In this document: positions 38,664-48,095 of the stretch, in pieces
How the letters are laid out: each line of letters opens with the position of its first letter
Position numbering within the stretch: position 1 is the stretch's first letter
DNA from: Micromonosporaceae bacterium KJ-029
GTDB taxonomy: Bacteria > Actinomycetota > Actinomycetes > Mycobacteriales > Micromonosporaceae
Direction: 5' to 3'
Length of the DNA stretch: 64,000 nt
NCBI GenBank assembly: GCA_005402585.1
Contig: BIFP01000021.1
Coordinates: 124,001-188,000 of the forward strand
The notes under the pieces: generated by a model
The model's database searches: none
What the model was told of the DNA's origin: nothing
Seen by the model: only the letters and a program-made list of their open reading frames with translations
Position numbers and translations under genes: made by a program

Positions 38664-38772
38664 GGGCACAGTCTACGGACTGCCCTGCGGTGGGTGCTCT
38701 CGCGGTTACTGTGATGTGTCACGATCCGGCCCGACCCGGCCGGGGCCGGGCGGGATCGCCCGAGACGCGGCT

Positions 38773-40224
38773 TCACTCCGCCGATGCCCGGGCCGCGGCC
38801 TGCAACGCCGAACGGACGTCGGTGACCTCGATCACTCGCATCTGCTCCGGACCAGCACCGGTGCTGGCCGGCCCGCAGCCGGGCGGCACCAGGGCCAGCC
38901 GGAAACCGAGCCGGGCCGCCTCGCTCAGCCGGCGCGGCACCGCACCCACCCGGCGTACCTCACCGGTCAGGCCGACCTCGCCGATCGCCACCAGGTGCGG
39001 CGCGATCGCCAGGTTCAGTCCGCCGGAGGCGACGGCGAGAGCGACCGCCAGGTCGGCCGCGGGCTCCACCACCCGGATCCCGCCGACGGTGGCCGCGAAG
39101 ACCTCCCGGTCGTGCAGGGTGAGCCGTTCGGTCCGGCGCTGGAGCACCGCCAGCACCATGGCCAACCGGGCCGAGTCCAGCCCGGAGACGGTACGCCGGG
39201 GCGAACCGGCCACCGTCGCGCCGATCAGCGCCTGCACCTCGGTGACCAGGGCCCGGCGCCCCTCCATCGCCACCGTCACGCAGGTGCCCGGCACCGGCTC
39301 GGAGTAACGGGTCAGGAACAGCCCGGACGGGTCGGCGAGGCTGCTGATGCCTCCCTCGTGCATCTCGAAGCAGCCCACCTCGTCGGCGGCGCCGAACCGG
39401 TTCTTGACCCCCCGCACCATCCGTAGCGAGGAGTGCTTGTCACCCTCGAAGTGCAGCACCACGTCGACCAGGTGCTCCAGCACCCGGGGGCCGGCGACCT
39501 GACCGTCCTTGGTGACGTGGCCGACCAGCACGGTCGCCACCCCGCGCTCCTTGGCGACCGCGACCAGGGCGGCGGTGACCGCCCGGACCTGGGTCACCCC
39601 GCCGGGCACCCCCTCGGTGCCGGTGGTGGAGATGGTCTGCACCGAGTCGAGCACCAGCAGGCCGGGCTTGACCGCGTCGAGGTGGCCGAGCACCGCCGCG
39701 AGATCGCTCTCGGCGGCCAGGTAGAGCTGGTCGTGCAGGGTGCCCATCCGCTCGGCGCGCAGCCGCACCTGGCTGACCGACTCCTCGCCGCTGACCACCA
39801 GCGACGGGCTGCCCGCACCGGCGGCCCACTGCTGGGCGACGTCGAGCAGCAGGGTGGACTTGCCGACCCCCGGCTCACCGGCGAGCAGCACCACCGCGCC
39901 GGGCACCAGGCCCCCGCCGAGCACCCGGTCGAGCTCGCTGACCCCGGTGGGCCGGGCGCGGGCCGGCGCCGCGCTGATGGTGGCGATGGGTCGGGCCGGT
40001 TCGGCGGGCATCCGGGAGCTGACCACGCGCCCGGAGACGGTCGGGCCGGTGACGGTGCATTCGACCACCGAACCCCATTCGCCGCATTCGGGGCAGCGTC
40101 CCACCCACTTCGGTGGCTGGTGCCCGCAGGCATCGCACTCGTACGCGGGACGGGGCTCACGGGCGGCGGCCTTGCCGCGCCCGCCGGCCGCCCCCCGGGC
40201 CGGGGTCGATCGGGAGATGCTCAC
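38773..40224 (-). CDS. radA: DNA repair protein RadA
   Basis: 483 residues. A zinc finger (YECDACGHQPPKWVGRCPEC) is followed by the RecA-like ATPase with Walker A GEPGVGKST, the RadA-specific KNRFG motif and a C-terminal Lon-like domain. It helps branch migration in recombination. GTG 40224 is chosen because TAGCGT (40237-40232) lies 7 nt upstream with no ribosome site; a longer form from 40281 would include promoter sequence. RadA is known to bind and inhibit DisA in bacilli and mycobacteria, and the genes are adjacent here. Confidence 0.94.
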   Translation of the reverse strand: MSISRSTPARGAAGGRGKAAAREPRPAYECDACGHQPPKWVGRCPECGEWGSVVECTVTGPTVSGRVVSSRMPAEPARPIATISAAPARARPTGVSELDRVLGGGLVPGAVVLLAGEPGVGKSTLLLDVAQQWAAGAGSPSLVVSGEESVSQVRLRAERMGTLHDQLYLAAESDLAAVLGHLDAVKPGLLVLDSVQTISTTGTEGVPGGVTQVRAVTAALVAVAKERGVATVLVGHVTKDGQVAGPRVLEHLVDVVLHFEGDKHSSLRMVRGVKNRFGAADEVGCFEMHEGGISSLADPSGLFLTRYSEPVPGTCVTVAMEGRRALVTEVQALIGATVAGSPRRTVSGLDSARLAMVLAVLQRRTERLTLHDREVFAATVGGIRVVEPAADLAVALAVASGGLNLAIAPHLVAIGEVGLTGEVRRVGAVPRRLSEAARLGFRLALVPPGCGPASTGAGPEQMRVIEVTDVRSALQAAARASAE

Positions 40225-40314
40225 CCGAGGGACGCTAACCCCCGGGTACGACGGCGGCGCCGCCGGCATGGTGTCCACCACGCCGACGGCGCCGTCGGAG
40301 AGCTTCGGGCCGGC

Positions 40315-41022
40315 TCAGCCGTGGCTGTCCTCGCCCTCGAACTCGGTGTGGCGCTCGACGATCGGCGACGGCGGCGGCGGCGGGGTGAGCGGCACGGCGA
40401 TCGGCGCCAAGCTGGTGATCGTGTTGCCGCCACCGAAGTCGAAGGTCAGCGTGATGTTCGAGCCTGGGAGCACGGCCTCGTTCAGCCCGATGAGCTGGAG
40501 CACCCGCTCACCCTCGGTGTTCAGCTGCACGTAGCTCAGCGGCGGGATCACGATCCGGGCCGGCTCGGTGGCCGGGGATTCGGTCGGGCTGGGCGACGGC
40601 GATCCCTCGGGGGAGGGCGAACCTTCCGGGGACTCCTCCGGCGACGGGGACGCCGTCGGCGAGGGCGACGCGGTGGGCGACGGGCTGGTCGCGGCGCGGA
40701 CGGTGGTGAGCACCACCTCGCGGGCATCCGACGACGTGACGGTCACCGTGACCGGGTCCTGCTGGTCGTTGAAGAAGACGGCGTTGAGCACGGCGTCGTC
40801 GCCGGCCCGGTAGCCCTCGACGCCGGGGTAGGCGACCAGGACGCTCCGTACGCCGTACTTGCCGCTTTCGACCTGGAGGTTGACGCCCTGGATCGACGGC
40901 GCCTTGTTGGCCGTCTCGGCGATCTGACCGGCGCCGCATCCGGACAGCAGCAGCCCGGCTGCCGCCGCGATCCCGGGCAGCAGCACGGCAGCCCGCCGGG
41001 AACCCCTGATCGAGCGCGTCAC
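40315..41022 (-). CDS. LpqE-like lipoprotein
   Basis: 235 residues. Signal peptide with lipobox LLLSGC is followed by a DUF461/PCuAC-like beta domain (VESGKYGVRSVLVAYPG, NAVFFNDQQDPVTVTV). A Ser/Pro/Glu insert of ~50 residues with SPSPTASPSP repeats splits the domain. GTG 41022 has GAGGAGG 6 nt upstream. Position between radA and carD equals lpqE (Rv3584) of M. tuberculosis. Confidence 0.82.
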   Translation of the reverse strand: MTRSIRGSRRAAVLLPGIAAAAGLLLSGCGAGQIAETANKAPSIQGVNLQVESGKYGVRSVLVAYPGVEGYRAGDDAVLNAVFFNDQQDPVTVTVTSSDAREVVLTTVRAATSPSPTASPSPTASPSPEESPEGSPSPEGSPSPSPTESPATEPARIVIPPLSYVQLNTEGERVLQLIGLNEAVLPGSNITLTFDFGGGNTITSLAPIAVPLTPPPPPSPIVERHTEFEGEDSHG

Positions 41023-41162
41023 GTCGGTCCTCCTCGTCACGATCACACCCCGGCTACGCCGCCGGACCCGCTGGCCATGCCCGCGCAGACCGCGCTCCAG
41101 GGTAGTTGGGGCTGATCGGGGCCCGTACGCCGACCCGGTGCTGCCACCTGGCGGGGTGAGGC

Positions 41163-42002
41163 TCAGATCAGCCGACCGCTCGTGACCAGCAGGACGACAT
41201 CGATCAGGGCCACCAGCATCACAGCCCGGAAGGCGGTCACCGGGCGTACCCCGGCCCGGTCGCCAGCCCGGCCGGCGTACCAGGCCAGGGTCGGGATGAT
41301 CACGGCGGCCGCGACCGCCGCGAGGCCCACGCCCGACGGTGGCCCCGGCGGTCCCAGCACCAGCGTGACGGTCGCCGCGAGCAGCAGCCCGACCGCGGCT
41401 GCCCGGCTGCCCGCCGGCCCCAGCCGGTGCGGCAGCCCGCGCACCCCGGTCCGGGCGTCGTCGGCGAGGTCGGGCAGCACGTTGGCGAAGTGCGCGCCCG
41501 CGCCGAGGAGGGCCGCGGCGGCGACCAGCCAGAGCGGCGGTGCCGGCGCGCCGGGCAGGGCCAGCACCACGAAGGCGGGCAGCGCGCCGAAGGAGACCGC
41601 GTACGGCAGCACCGAGACCGGCGTTGACTTCAGCGGCCAGTCGTAGAGCAGGGCCGAGACCAGCCCGACGGTGGCCCAGAGCGCAGCCGCCGGGTTCGTG
41701 GTCAGGGCAACCGCCACGGTGGCGACGGCGGCCAGCACCGCGGCCACCGCCACCGTACGCCGGCCGACCGCGCCGGTCGCCAGCGGTTTGTCGGTACGCC
41801 CCACCGTGGCGTCCCGGTCGACGTCGAGCAGATCGTTGGTCCAGCCGACGGTGAACTGGCTGGCCGCGATCGTGAGCGCCACCACGGCGACCCCGCCGGG
41901 TGAATGCCCGACGCCGAGCGCGAGCAGGCCGGCCACAGTGGTGACCGCGGCGGTCGGCTCCGGATGGCTCGCCCTGACCAGCCCTAACACCGTCCACGAC
42001 AT
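41163..42002 (-). CDS. UbiA family prenyltransferase
   Basis: 279 residues with eight to nine hydrophobic helices. The first Asp-rich motif NDLLDVDRD and a second in DLADDARTG are the Mg-prenyl diphosphate sites of the UbiA superfamily. ATG 42002 (MSWTVLGLVRASHPE) begins at the expected family start. It is divergent from a UbiG-like methyltransferase, flavoprotein and type III PKS with 45 bp between starts. Together these form a prenylated aromatic polyketide cluster; the acceptor is probably the PKS-derived ring. Confidence 0.88.
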   Translation of the reverse strand: MSWTVLGLVRASHPEPTAAVTTVAGLLALGVGHSPGGVAVVALTIAASQFTVGWTNDLLDVDRDATVGRTDKPLATGAVGRRTVAVAAVLAAVATVAVALTTNPAAALWATVGLVSALLYDWPLKSTPVSVLPYAVSFGALPAFVVLALPGAPAPPLWLVAAAALLGAGAHFANVLPDLADDARTGVRGLPHRLGPAGSRAAAVGLLLAATVTLVLGPPGPPSGVGLAAVAAAVIIPTLAWYAGRAGDRAGVRPVTAFRAVMLVALIDVVLLVTSGRLI

Positions 42003-42047
42003 AACGGAAGTCTGGTCGTTACCGGAGAGTCGTGCCACGCTCGTGCC

Positions 42048-42785
42048 ATGCGTGACGCCGGCCTCAGCCTGCCCCGCAACGACCCGCGTCAGTACGACGA
42101 GCTGGCCGGCGAGTGGTGGCGGCCGGACGGCGCCTTCGCCATGCTGCACTGGCTGGCGCAGGCACGGGCGGCGCTGGTGCCCCCGGCGGCGCGCCCCGGC
42201 GCGCTCCTGGTCGACCTCGGCTGCGGCGCCGGGCTGCTCGCCCCGCACGTGGCCGGCAAGGGTTATCGACACGTGGGAGTGGACCTCACCCGGTCGGCGC
42301 TGGCCCAGGCGGCCGGGCACGGCGTGACGGTCGTCAACGGCGACGCCACGGCGGTGCCGCTCGCCGACGGCTGCGCCGACGTGGTTGCCGCCGGCGAGCT
42401 GCTGGAACATGTCCCGGACTGGCGCGCCGCGGTGGCCGAGGCGTGCCGCTTGCTACGCCCCGGCGGCCTGCTGGTGCTGGACACCCTCAACGACACCGCG
42501 CTGTGCCGGCTGGTCGCCGTCCGCATCGCCGAGCGGCTGCCCACGGTGCCGCGCGGCATCCATGATCCACGGTTGTTCGTGGACGATCGGGAGCTGGTGG
42601 CCGAATGCGCCCGGCACGGGGTGGACCTGTGGGTCCAGGGCATCCGTCCCGGCGTGCCCGGGCTGCTTCGTTGGCTGCTGCGACAGGCGCGCGGCGCCGA
42701 CCAGCCCGCCGGACCGGCACCACGCATCGTGCCGACCGGGTCGACCGCCGTGCTTTACCAGGGTCGCGGGTTACGCGGCGGATAG
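42048..42785 (+). CDS. UbiG-like O-methyltransferase
   Basis: 245 residues. VDLGCGAGLLAPHVA (SAM motif I), GVDLTRSALAQA, AGELLEHVPDW and LLRPGGLLVLDTLN match the UbiG group that methylates hydroxyl groups on prenylated quinol precursors. Cluster context suggests O-methylation of a resorcinol or hydroquinone. A weak -10 CACGCT is 6 nt before the ATG. Confidence 0.85.
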   Translation: MRDAGLSLPRNDPRQYDELAGEWWRPDGAFAMLHWLAQARAALVPPAARPGALLVDLGCGAGLLAPHVAGKGYRHVGVDLTRSALAQAAGHGVTVVNGDATAVPLADGCADVVAAGELLEHVPDWRAAVAEACRLLRPGGLLVLDTLNDTALCRLVAVRIAERLPTVPRGIHDPRLFVDDRELVAECARHGVDLWVQGIRPGVPGLLRWLLRQARGADQPAGPAPRIVPTGSTAVLYQGRGLRGG

Positions 42786-42822
42786 TGGACCGGTAGGGGT
42801 CCGGTTGGGCGAAGGGGGTTCG

Positions 42823-42852
42823 ATGAGCGAGCGCAGTGGGGTGCCGGCATGA
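42823..42852 (+). repeat. MSERSGVPA mini-ORF, dispersed gene-start repeat
   Basis: A nine-codon frame (MSERSGVPA) whose TGA overlaps the next gene's ATG. The 26 nt at 42829-42854 match 7455-7480 at 23 positions, where they also end in an ATGA overlap with the following gene. Related GAGCGCAGCGAG tracts occur at 57883-57897 (minus strand) and before the fahA start (52197-52221). Confidence 0.5.
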
Positions 42853-44039
42853 GTGAGCGCAGCGAGCGGACCACGAGCACACCCGCACTGGACGCCGCCC
42901 GGCGGCTGGCGCCCCGGCTGGCGGCCCGGGCCGCCGGGCACGACCGGGACGGCTCGTTCCCGGTCGACGACTTCACCGATCTGCGGGAGGCCGGGCTGTT
43001 CGGGCTGATGGTCCCCGGCGAGCTGGGCGGCTCCGGCGCGACGTTCGCCGGTTACGCGGCCGTCGCCACCGAGCTGGCCCGGGGCAACGGCGCCACCGCG
43101 CTCGTGTTCAACATGCACGCCTCGGTCACCGGCGCGCTCGGCGCGGTGACCGAGGAACTCGCCGAGGCGCTCGGCGTACCGGAGGAGGCGCTGGCCGCCC
43201 GCGACCGGTTGCTGCGGGCGGCGGCCGAGGGGGCGTGGTACGCGGTCGCGATGAGCGAGCGTGGCGCCGGTGCCCGGCTCTCCCAGCTCAGCACGGTCTA
43301 CGAGCCGGTCGAGGAGGGCTGGCGGATCAAGGGCAGCAAGACCTTCTGCTCCGGTGCCGGCCACGCCGACGCGTATCTGGTGGCCGCCCGCAGCGCCACC
43401 GACCCGTCGGTGGTCTCCCAGTTCCTGGTCCCGGCCGGCGACGGGCTCACCGTCGAGCCGACCTGGGATTCGCTCGGCATGCGGGCCACCGCCTCGCACG
43501 ACCTGCACCTCGACGTCACCGTCCCGGCCGACCGGCTGCTCGGCGGGGTGGAGGGCCTGGCCCTGGTGGTCGCCCAGCTCATGCCGCACTGGCTGGTGGC
43601 CAGCTACGCCGCCGTCTACGTGGGAGTGGCCCGGGCCTCGATCGACGCGGCGGCGGAGCACCTCAACGCGCGAGGTCTGGCCGGCCTGCCGGCTGTCCGC
43701 GCCCGGCTCGGGCGGGCCGACGCCGCGGTGGCGGCGGCGGAGCTTGTGGTGGCCGAGGCGGCCCGCCGGGTGGACGAGACCCCTGGTGACGCCGAGACCA
43801 ACCGCTGGGTGTGGCGGGCGAAGCTGCTGGCCGGTACCACCGCGGCAGAGGTGGCCGCCTCCATGCTGGAGGCGGCCGGCACCTCCGCCACCCGGCGCGG
43901 CCACCCGCTGGAGCGCCTCTACCGGGACGCCCGCTGCGGTTCGCTCCACCCGGCGACCTCCGACGTCTGCGCCGACTGGCTCGGCATCGCCGCTCTCGGC
44001 GGCGACCCGGACCGCGACGGGTCGACGCCTCGTTGGTGA
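42849..44039 (+). CDS. Acyl-CoA dehydrogenase-fold flavoprotein
   Basis: 396 residues with ACAD architecture: helical N-domain (DDFTDLREAGLFGLMVP), central beta domain (AVAMSERGAGARLS, then RIKGSKTFCSGAGHADAYLV) and C-terminal four-helix bundle. The usual YEGT region with the catalytic Glu is not visible near the end (RDARCGSLHPATSDV instead). This fits the ACAD-fold monooxygenases, so it may hydroxylate the polyketide ring rather than desaturate an acyl-CoA. That is inference from motif loss and neighbours. Confidence 0.75.
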   Translation: MSERSERTTSTPALDAARRLAPRLAARAAGHDRDGSFPVDDFTDLREAGLFGLMVPGELGGSGATFAGYAAVATELARGNGATALVFNMHASVTGALGAVTEELAEALGVPEEALAARDRLLRAAAEGAWYAVAMSERGAGARLSQLSTVYEPVEEGWRIKGSKTFCSGAGHADAYLVAARSATDPSVVSQFLVPAGDGLTVEPTWDSLGMRATASHDLHLDVTVPADRLLGGVEGLALVVAQLMPHWLVASYAAVYVGVARASIDAAAEHLNARGLAGLPAVRARLGRADAAVAAAELVVAEAARRVDETPGDAETNRWVWRAKLLAGTTAAEVAASMLEAAGTSATRRGHPLERLYRDARCGSLHPATSDVCADWLGIAALGGDPDRDGSTPRW

Positions 44040-44073
44040 GCGTGAGGAGTCCGAGTGGGAGAAAGGTGGGACC

Positions 44074-45123
44074 GTGTCCGTACCGGTGATCGCGGGCGTG
44101 GGCACGGCTCATCCGCCCTCCGTCGAGCAGCACGAACTGTGGGAGAAGTTCTTCTCCCGGCATTTCTCCGGCACCACCCGTACGCTCGCCGAGCGGATCT
44201 TCGCGAACTCCGGCGTCACCCGACGGCAGGCGGCGGTGAACCCGCTGATCGAGGACGTCTCCGACTGGCCGACCGAGCGGCGGATGCGCCGGTACCAGGT
44301 CGAGGCGTTGCCGCTGGGCAAGGAGGCGGTCGGCCGGGCGCTGACCGCGGCCGGCCTGGCCGCCGGTGACATCGGGCTGTTCGTCGTCTGTTCGTGCACC
44401 GGGTACGCGACCCCCGGGCTGGACATCCTGCTCGCCCGGGATCTGGGCATGGCACCGGCGGCCCAGCGGATGTTCGTCGGTCACATGGGCTGCTACGCGG
44501 CCCTGCCGGGGCTGGGCGCGGTGGGTGACTTCGTCACCGCGCGGGGCCGCCCGGCGCTACTGCTCTGTGCCGAGCTGACCAGCCTGCACCTACAGCCGTC
44601 GTCGGCCCGGGTGGACACCCAGCAGATCGTCTCCCACGCACTCTTCTCGGACGCCGCGGTCGCCGTCGTGGTGATTCCGGACGGCCGGGGGTACGCGCTG
44701 CGGGAGGTCGCCTCGGTCACCGACACGTCCACCGCCGATCACATGACCTGGGACGTGACCGACACCGGGTTCCGGATGGGGCTGTCGCCGAAGGTGCCGC
44801 AGGTGCTGTCGGCCCACGTCCGGGGGCTGGTCGACGACCTGCTGGCCCGCCACGGCACCACCGTGTCCCAGGTGGACGGCTGGGCCGTTCACCCGGGTGG
44901 CCCGCGCATCCTCAACGTGGTGGAGCGGGAGCTGGGCCTGGCGCCGGCGGCGCTGGCCGCGTCGCGGGAGACCCTGGACGAGCAGGGCAACTGTTCGTCC
45001 CCCACGGTGCTGTTGATCCTCGACCGGCTGTTCCGGGCCGCGCCGTCTCCGCGCCGGGTGGTGATGCTGGCCTTCGGGCCCGGGCTGACGCTCTACGCCG
45101 CGCTGCTGGAACGGCACGCCTGA
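44074..45123 (+). CDS. Type III polyketide synthase
   Basis: 349 residues of the chalcone synthase family. The catalytic triad is visible: Cys140 in FVGHMGCYAALPGL, His273 in WAVHPGG and Asn306 in DEQGNCSSPTV. It makes alkylresorcinol- or pyrone-type rings from acyl and malonyl-CoA; chain length cannot be read. GTG 44074 is preceded by AAAGGTGG. With the UbiA enzyme, methyltransferase and flavoprotein next to it, the set resembles the agq cluster of Actinoplanes missouriensis (alkyl-dihydrogeranyl-methoxyhydroquinones), recalled from memory. Confidence 0.93.
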   Translation: MSVPVIAGVGTAHPPSVEQHELWEKFFSRHFSGTTRTLAERIFANSGVTRRQAAVNPLIEDVSDWPTERRMRRYQVEALPLGKEAVGRALTAAGLAAGDIGLFVVCSCTGYATPGLDILLARDLGMAPAAQRMFVGHMGCYAALPGLGAVGDFVTARGRPALLLCAELTSLHLQPSSARVDTQQIVSHALFSDAAVAVVVIPDGRGYALREVASVTDTSTADHMTWDVTDTGFRMGLSPKVPQVLSAHVRGLVDDLLARHGTTVSQVDGWAVHPGGPRILNVVERELGLAPAALAASRETLDEQGNCSSPTVLLILDRLFRAAPSPRRVVMLAFGPGLTLYAALLERHA

Positions 45124-45148
45124 CCACCTGAGCGGCTACGCTTGGCGG

Positions 45149-45793
45149 ATGGACGTCGATCCCGCCTACCGGCTGCGGGGCGCCCTGCTCGCCGCCGCTG
45201 GCGTGGCCGCGCTGGCCGTCGGCGGCTGGTGGTGGCAGGCGGCGGCCCCGGCGCCGGGTGGGTCGGGCGTACCGCCGGGCGCGGGGTCCGGCGTCGGGCT
45301 CGCACCGGACGAACCCTCGCGCACCACCGAGGTGTGGCAGGTGGATCGGCGGACGGGCAGCATTCTCGGGGCGGACCCGGCGGCGGGCTCCACGGTTGTC
45401 CTGGACTCGGGCACGGGGGCGGTGCTCCGGATGGACGGCGACACCGAGGGCGGTGCCATCGAGCCGGGCTACGGCTACCCGGGCGCGTGGCGGCCGGGTA
45501 GCCGCACCGCGGTGTGGACCGAGCACGCGACGCTGGACGTCGGCGAGTCGGTGGTCCGGCAGGCGCAGATCGCCGACGGCGAGTCGCACCTGCTGCGCTT
45601 CAGCTGCACCGGCCCTGGTGAGCTGCTGGTCATGGTCGCTGGCGGTCGGGCGGCCGATCCGTTGACGGCCGGTTGCGACGGAGCGGTGACCATGACGGAG
45701 ATCACCGGCACCGGCGGTCCGGTGCGGGTGTCGTTCTCGCCCGCCGGAGCGGAGCCGATCCAGCTCGAGGCCGAGCTGATCGCCCTGTGGTGA
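45149..45793 (+). CDS. Membrane-anchored hypothetical protein, 214 aa
   Basis: One N-terminal transmembrane helix (about 10-30) then a Gly/Pro linker and a beta-rich extracytoplasmic domain of ~160 residues with two cysteines (FSCTG, AGCDG). No family recognised. TACGCT (45137-45142) is 6 nt before the ATG, so it is transcribed separately from the PKS gene even though only 25 bp separate them; it is probably not part of the pathway. Confidence 0.6.
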   Translation: MDVDPAYRLRGALLAAAGVAALAVGGWWWQAAAPAPGGSGVPPGAGSGVGLAPDEPSRTTEVWQVDRRTGSILGADPAAGSTVVLDSGTGAVLRMDGDTEGGAIEPGYGYPGAWRPGSRTAVWTEHATLDVGESVVRQAQIADGESHLLRFSCTGPGELLVMVAGGRAADPLTAGCDGAVTMTEITGTGGPVRVSFSPAGAEPIQLEAELIALW

Positions 45794-45814
45794 CGGCCGC
45801 CGGGTGAGGTGCCG

Positions 45815-46492
45815 TCAGCCGGCCAGCCGGGCCAGCTCGGCGTGGTAGTCGGCGATCGAGGCGACCTCGGGGACCACCAGGACGATCCGGCCGGTCCGGT
45901 CGGCGAGCAGGGCGGTCACGGCGTCCGGGCTGGCCGGTACGTGCAGGAACCCGCGTAGTCCGCCGGCGGGGTCGGCCAGCGTCCGTACGTCGGCGCCGGG
46001 TGGTGCCGCCCTGGGGTTGTCGGCGGCCACGGTGGCCACGGTCACCCCGGCGGGCGCCGCCGCCGCTGCCTCGGCGACCCGGTCCGGGCAGGCGCACCCG
46101 TCGACGAGCAGCACCACCGCCGGCAGCAACCCGCGCAGGGGTACCGGCGTATGCCCGGTGTCGACCAGATCCAGCGCGGGTAGGGCGCGGCCGGCCAACT
46201 GGGCCGGCGTCGGTTCGGGGATGCTGGCGGCCGGCTCGGGGTAGCGGCCCGGCCGGGGCCAGGTGACGGTGGCCAGGCCGGCGACCGCGGCCACGACCGC
46301 GACCAGGAGCACGAGTACGGGGACGGCGGGCGGGCGCCATCGGCGGGGATGGGCCGGCACCCGGCGACGCAGCTCGCGACGGACCTGTTCGGCCTCGTCC
46401 GCCAGCGCGGAGACGTCGTCCGGCACGACGACCCGGCCCCACTCGGGAGGCAGGTCGGGCAGCCCGGGACCGTCGGCGTCAGCCTTGCCCAT
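45815..46492 (-). CDS. Membrane-anchored thioredoxin-like protein (hypothetical)
   Basis: 225 residues. A charged cytoplasmic start (~55 residues) leads to one transmembrane helix (about 60-80) and an extracytoplasmic domain. The domain contains DGCACPDRV and beta-alpha repeats reminiscent of AhpC/TlpA-type thioredoxin folds (LPALDLVDTG, VPLRGLLPAVVLLV). The C-x-C spacing differs from the CxxC of oxidoreductases. ATG 46492 follows AGGGGG by 5 nt. Identity uncertain. Confidence 0.5.
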   Translation of the reverse strand: MGKADADGPGLPDLPPEWGRVVVPDDVSALADEAEQVRRELRRRVPAHPRRWRPPAVPVLVLLVAVVAAVAGLATVTWPRPGRYPEPAASIPEPTPAQLAGRALPALDLVDTGHTPVPLRGLLPAVVLLVDGCACPDRVAEAAAAAPAGVTVATVAADNPRAAPPGADVRTLADPAGGLRGFLHVPASPDAVTALLADRTGRIVLVVPEVASIADYHAELARLAG

Positions 46493-46710
46493 TACGACCC
46501 CCTGGAACCTCGCGGGTGTGCGGACAGCGGCGCTCCTCCAGCGTCCCGCACTGGGCCCGGTCCCGCTACCGCTGCCCACACTCGGGTACGGCGGGATACC
46601 ATGGGTTGGGTGCGTAGCCCCTGATCTCGGCGCTTGCGCCTCCTGATCCAGACGTTCCTCGCCATCCGTGTCCGGGGGTCATCTCTGGGTTACGGAGCGT
46701 GTTCGAATCA

Positions 46711-46816
46711 TCGGCTTGATGGTCTGTCAAGCCGAAGAAATACCTCTCACAGGGCCCCTGAGCTGCGCCAACGGTCAGGACAGCGGTGAGACATCGGTGC
46801 CTGAGCGTGTTACCCT
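46711..46816 (+). promoter_or_regulatory. carD upstream region: inverted repeat and promoter
   Basis: TCGGCTTGA (46711-46719) and TCAAGCCGA (46727-46735) form a perfect 9-bp inverted repeat with a 7-nt loop. About 50 bp downstream GAGACA (46788-46793) and TACCCT (46811-46816) with a 17-nt spacer are a plausible promoter. A GAAAGGGG ribosome site follows, 10 nt before the carD ATG. The remaining gap to the divergent gene shows nothing else. Confidence 0.5.
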
Positions 46817-46843
46817 AGACACAGCGAAAGGGGTTTCGAACCT

Positions 46844-47329
46844 ATGGTTTTCAGTGTCGGCGAGACCGTTGTTTACCCCCACCACGGGGCCGCACTCATC
46901 GAGGCAATCGAGACTCGGGTCATCAAGGGCGAGCCCAAGCAGTACCTCGTCCTGAGGGTCGCGCAGGGTGACCTGACGGTCCGGGTACCGGCTGAGAACG
47001 CCGAGATCGTGGGTGTGCGCGAGGTGGTGGGCGAAGAGGGCCTCGGCAAGGTCTTCGACGTACTCCGGGCTCCGCACACCGAGGAGCCGACCAACTGGTC
47101 GCGGCGTTACAAGGCAAATCTGGAGAAGCTGGCTTCCGGCAACCCGCTGAAGGTGGCCGAGGTCGTTCGCGACCTGTGGCGCCGTGAGCGGGAGCGGGGG
47201 CTGTCCGCGGGCGAGAAGCGCATGCTCGCCAAGGCCCGCGACATTCTCGTCGGCGAGGTCGCGCTGGCTGAGAAGAGCACCAAGGACGAGGCGGAGATGC
47301 TGCTCGACAAGGTGCTGACCGAGGCCTAG
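46844..47329 (+). CDS. carD: RNA polymerase-binding transcription factor CarD
   Basis: 161 residues. The N-terminal Tudor-like RNAP interaction domain ([19 protein letters not shown]) is followed by a helical DNA-binding domain ([13 protein letters not shown], then [15 protein letters not shown]). CarD stabilises open complexes at rRNA and many other actinobacterial promoters. Position before ispD-ispF is the same as in M. tuberculosis (Rv3583c). Confidence 0.96.
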   Translation: MVFSVGETVVYPHHGAALIEAIETRVIKGEPKQYLVLRVAQGDLTVRVPAENAEIVGVREVVGEEGLGKVFDVLRAPHTEEPTNWSRRYKANLEKLASGNPLKVAEVVRDLWRRERERGLSAGEKRMLAKARDILVGEVALAEKSTKDEAEMLLDKVLTEA

Positions 47330-47383
47330 TCCGCACAGCATCGTCGTACCCAATTCGTAGCGAAGAAACCCGAGGACCGCGAC

Positions 47384-48079
47384 GTGACCGCGCAGCTCAA
47401 TCCGCGCGGTGACGTCGCGGTCCTCGTGCCTGCGGCCGGTGCCGGCGTACGCCTGGGTCCGGGCCGCCCGAAGGCGCTGCGGCTGCTGGCCGGGGAGTCG
47501 CTGCTGGTGCACGCGGTCCGCCGGCTGGCGGCCGCCGGATCGGTGCACACCATCGTGGTGGCCGCCCCGGTCGCGGACGTCCCCGCCGTGCGCGACCTGC
47601 TCGCCCCGATCGCCCCGGTGACGGTGGTGCCCGGCGGGGCGGAACGGCAGGCATCCGTGGCCGCCGCCCTCGCCGCCGTGCCTCCCGGCCCCGACATCGT
47701 CCTCGTCCACGACGCGGCCCGCGCGCTGGCCCCGCCCGCGCTGGTGGAGTCGGTGGCCGCCGCCGTCCGAGCGGGTCACGACGCGGTGATCCCCGTCCTG
47801 CCGGTCGTCGACACGATCAAGGAGGTCGACGCGGGTGAGGTGGTGCTCGGCACCGTCGACCGTTCCGCGCTGCGCGCCGTGCAGACCCCGCAGGGTTTCC
47901 GCCGGGCGGTGCTGACCGCCGCGCACGCCGCCGCCGGCGACGCGCTCACCGACGACGCCGGGCTGGTGGAGAAGCAGGGCGTGCCGGTGTTCTGCGTACC
48001 CGGCTCGGATCACGCCCTGAAGATCACCCGGCCCTTCGACCTGGCCCTGGCTGAGCACCTGCTGGCGACCGGCGGATGA
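47384..48079 (+). CDS. ispD: 2-C-methyl-D-erythritol 4-phosphate cytidylyltransferase
   Basis: 231 residues. Third step of the MEP isoprenoid pathway. [20 protein letters not shown] is the CTP-binding loop, [10 protein letters not shown] and [17 protein letters not shown] follow the family. GTG start; it lies 54 bp after carD. MEP-derived precursors would also feed the UbiA reaction encoded 5 kb upstream. Confidence 0.95.
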   Translation: MTAQLNPRGDVAVLVPAAGAGVRLGPGRPKALRLLAGESLLVHAVRRLAAAGSVHTIVVAAPVADVPAVRDLLAPIAPVTVVPGGAERQASVAAALAAVPPGPDIVLVHDAARALAPPALVESVAAAVRAGHDAVIPVLPVVDTIKEVDAGEVVLGTVDRSALRAVQTPQGFRRAVLTAAHAAAGDALTDDAGLVEKQGVPVFCVPGSDHALKITRPFDLALAEHLLATGG

Positions 48080-48095
48080 CGCGTACCCTCGATTC

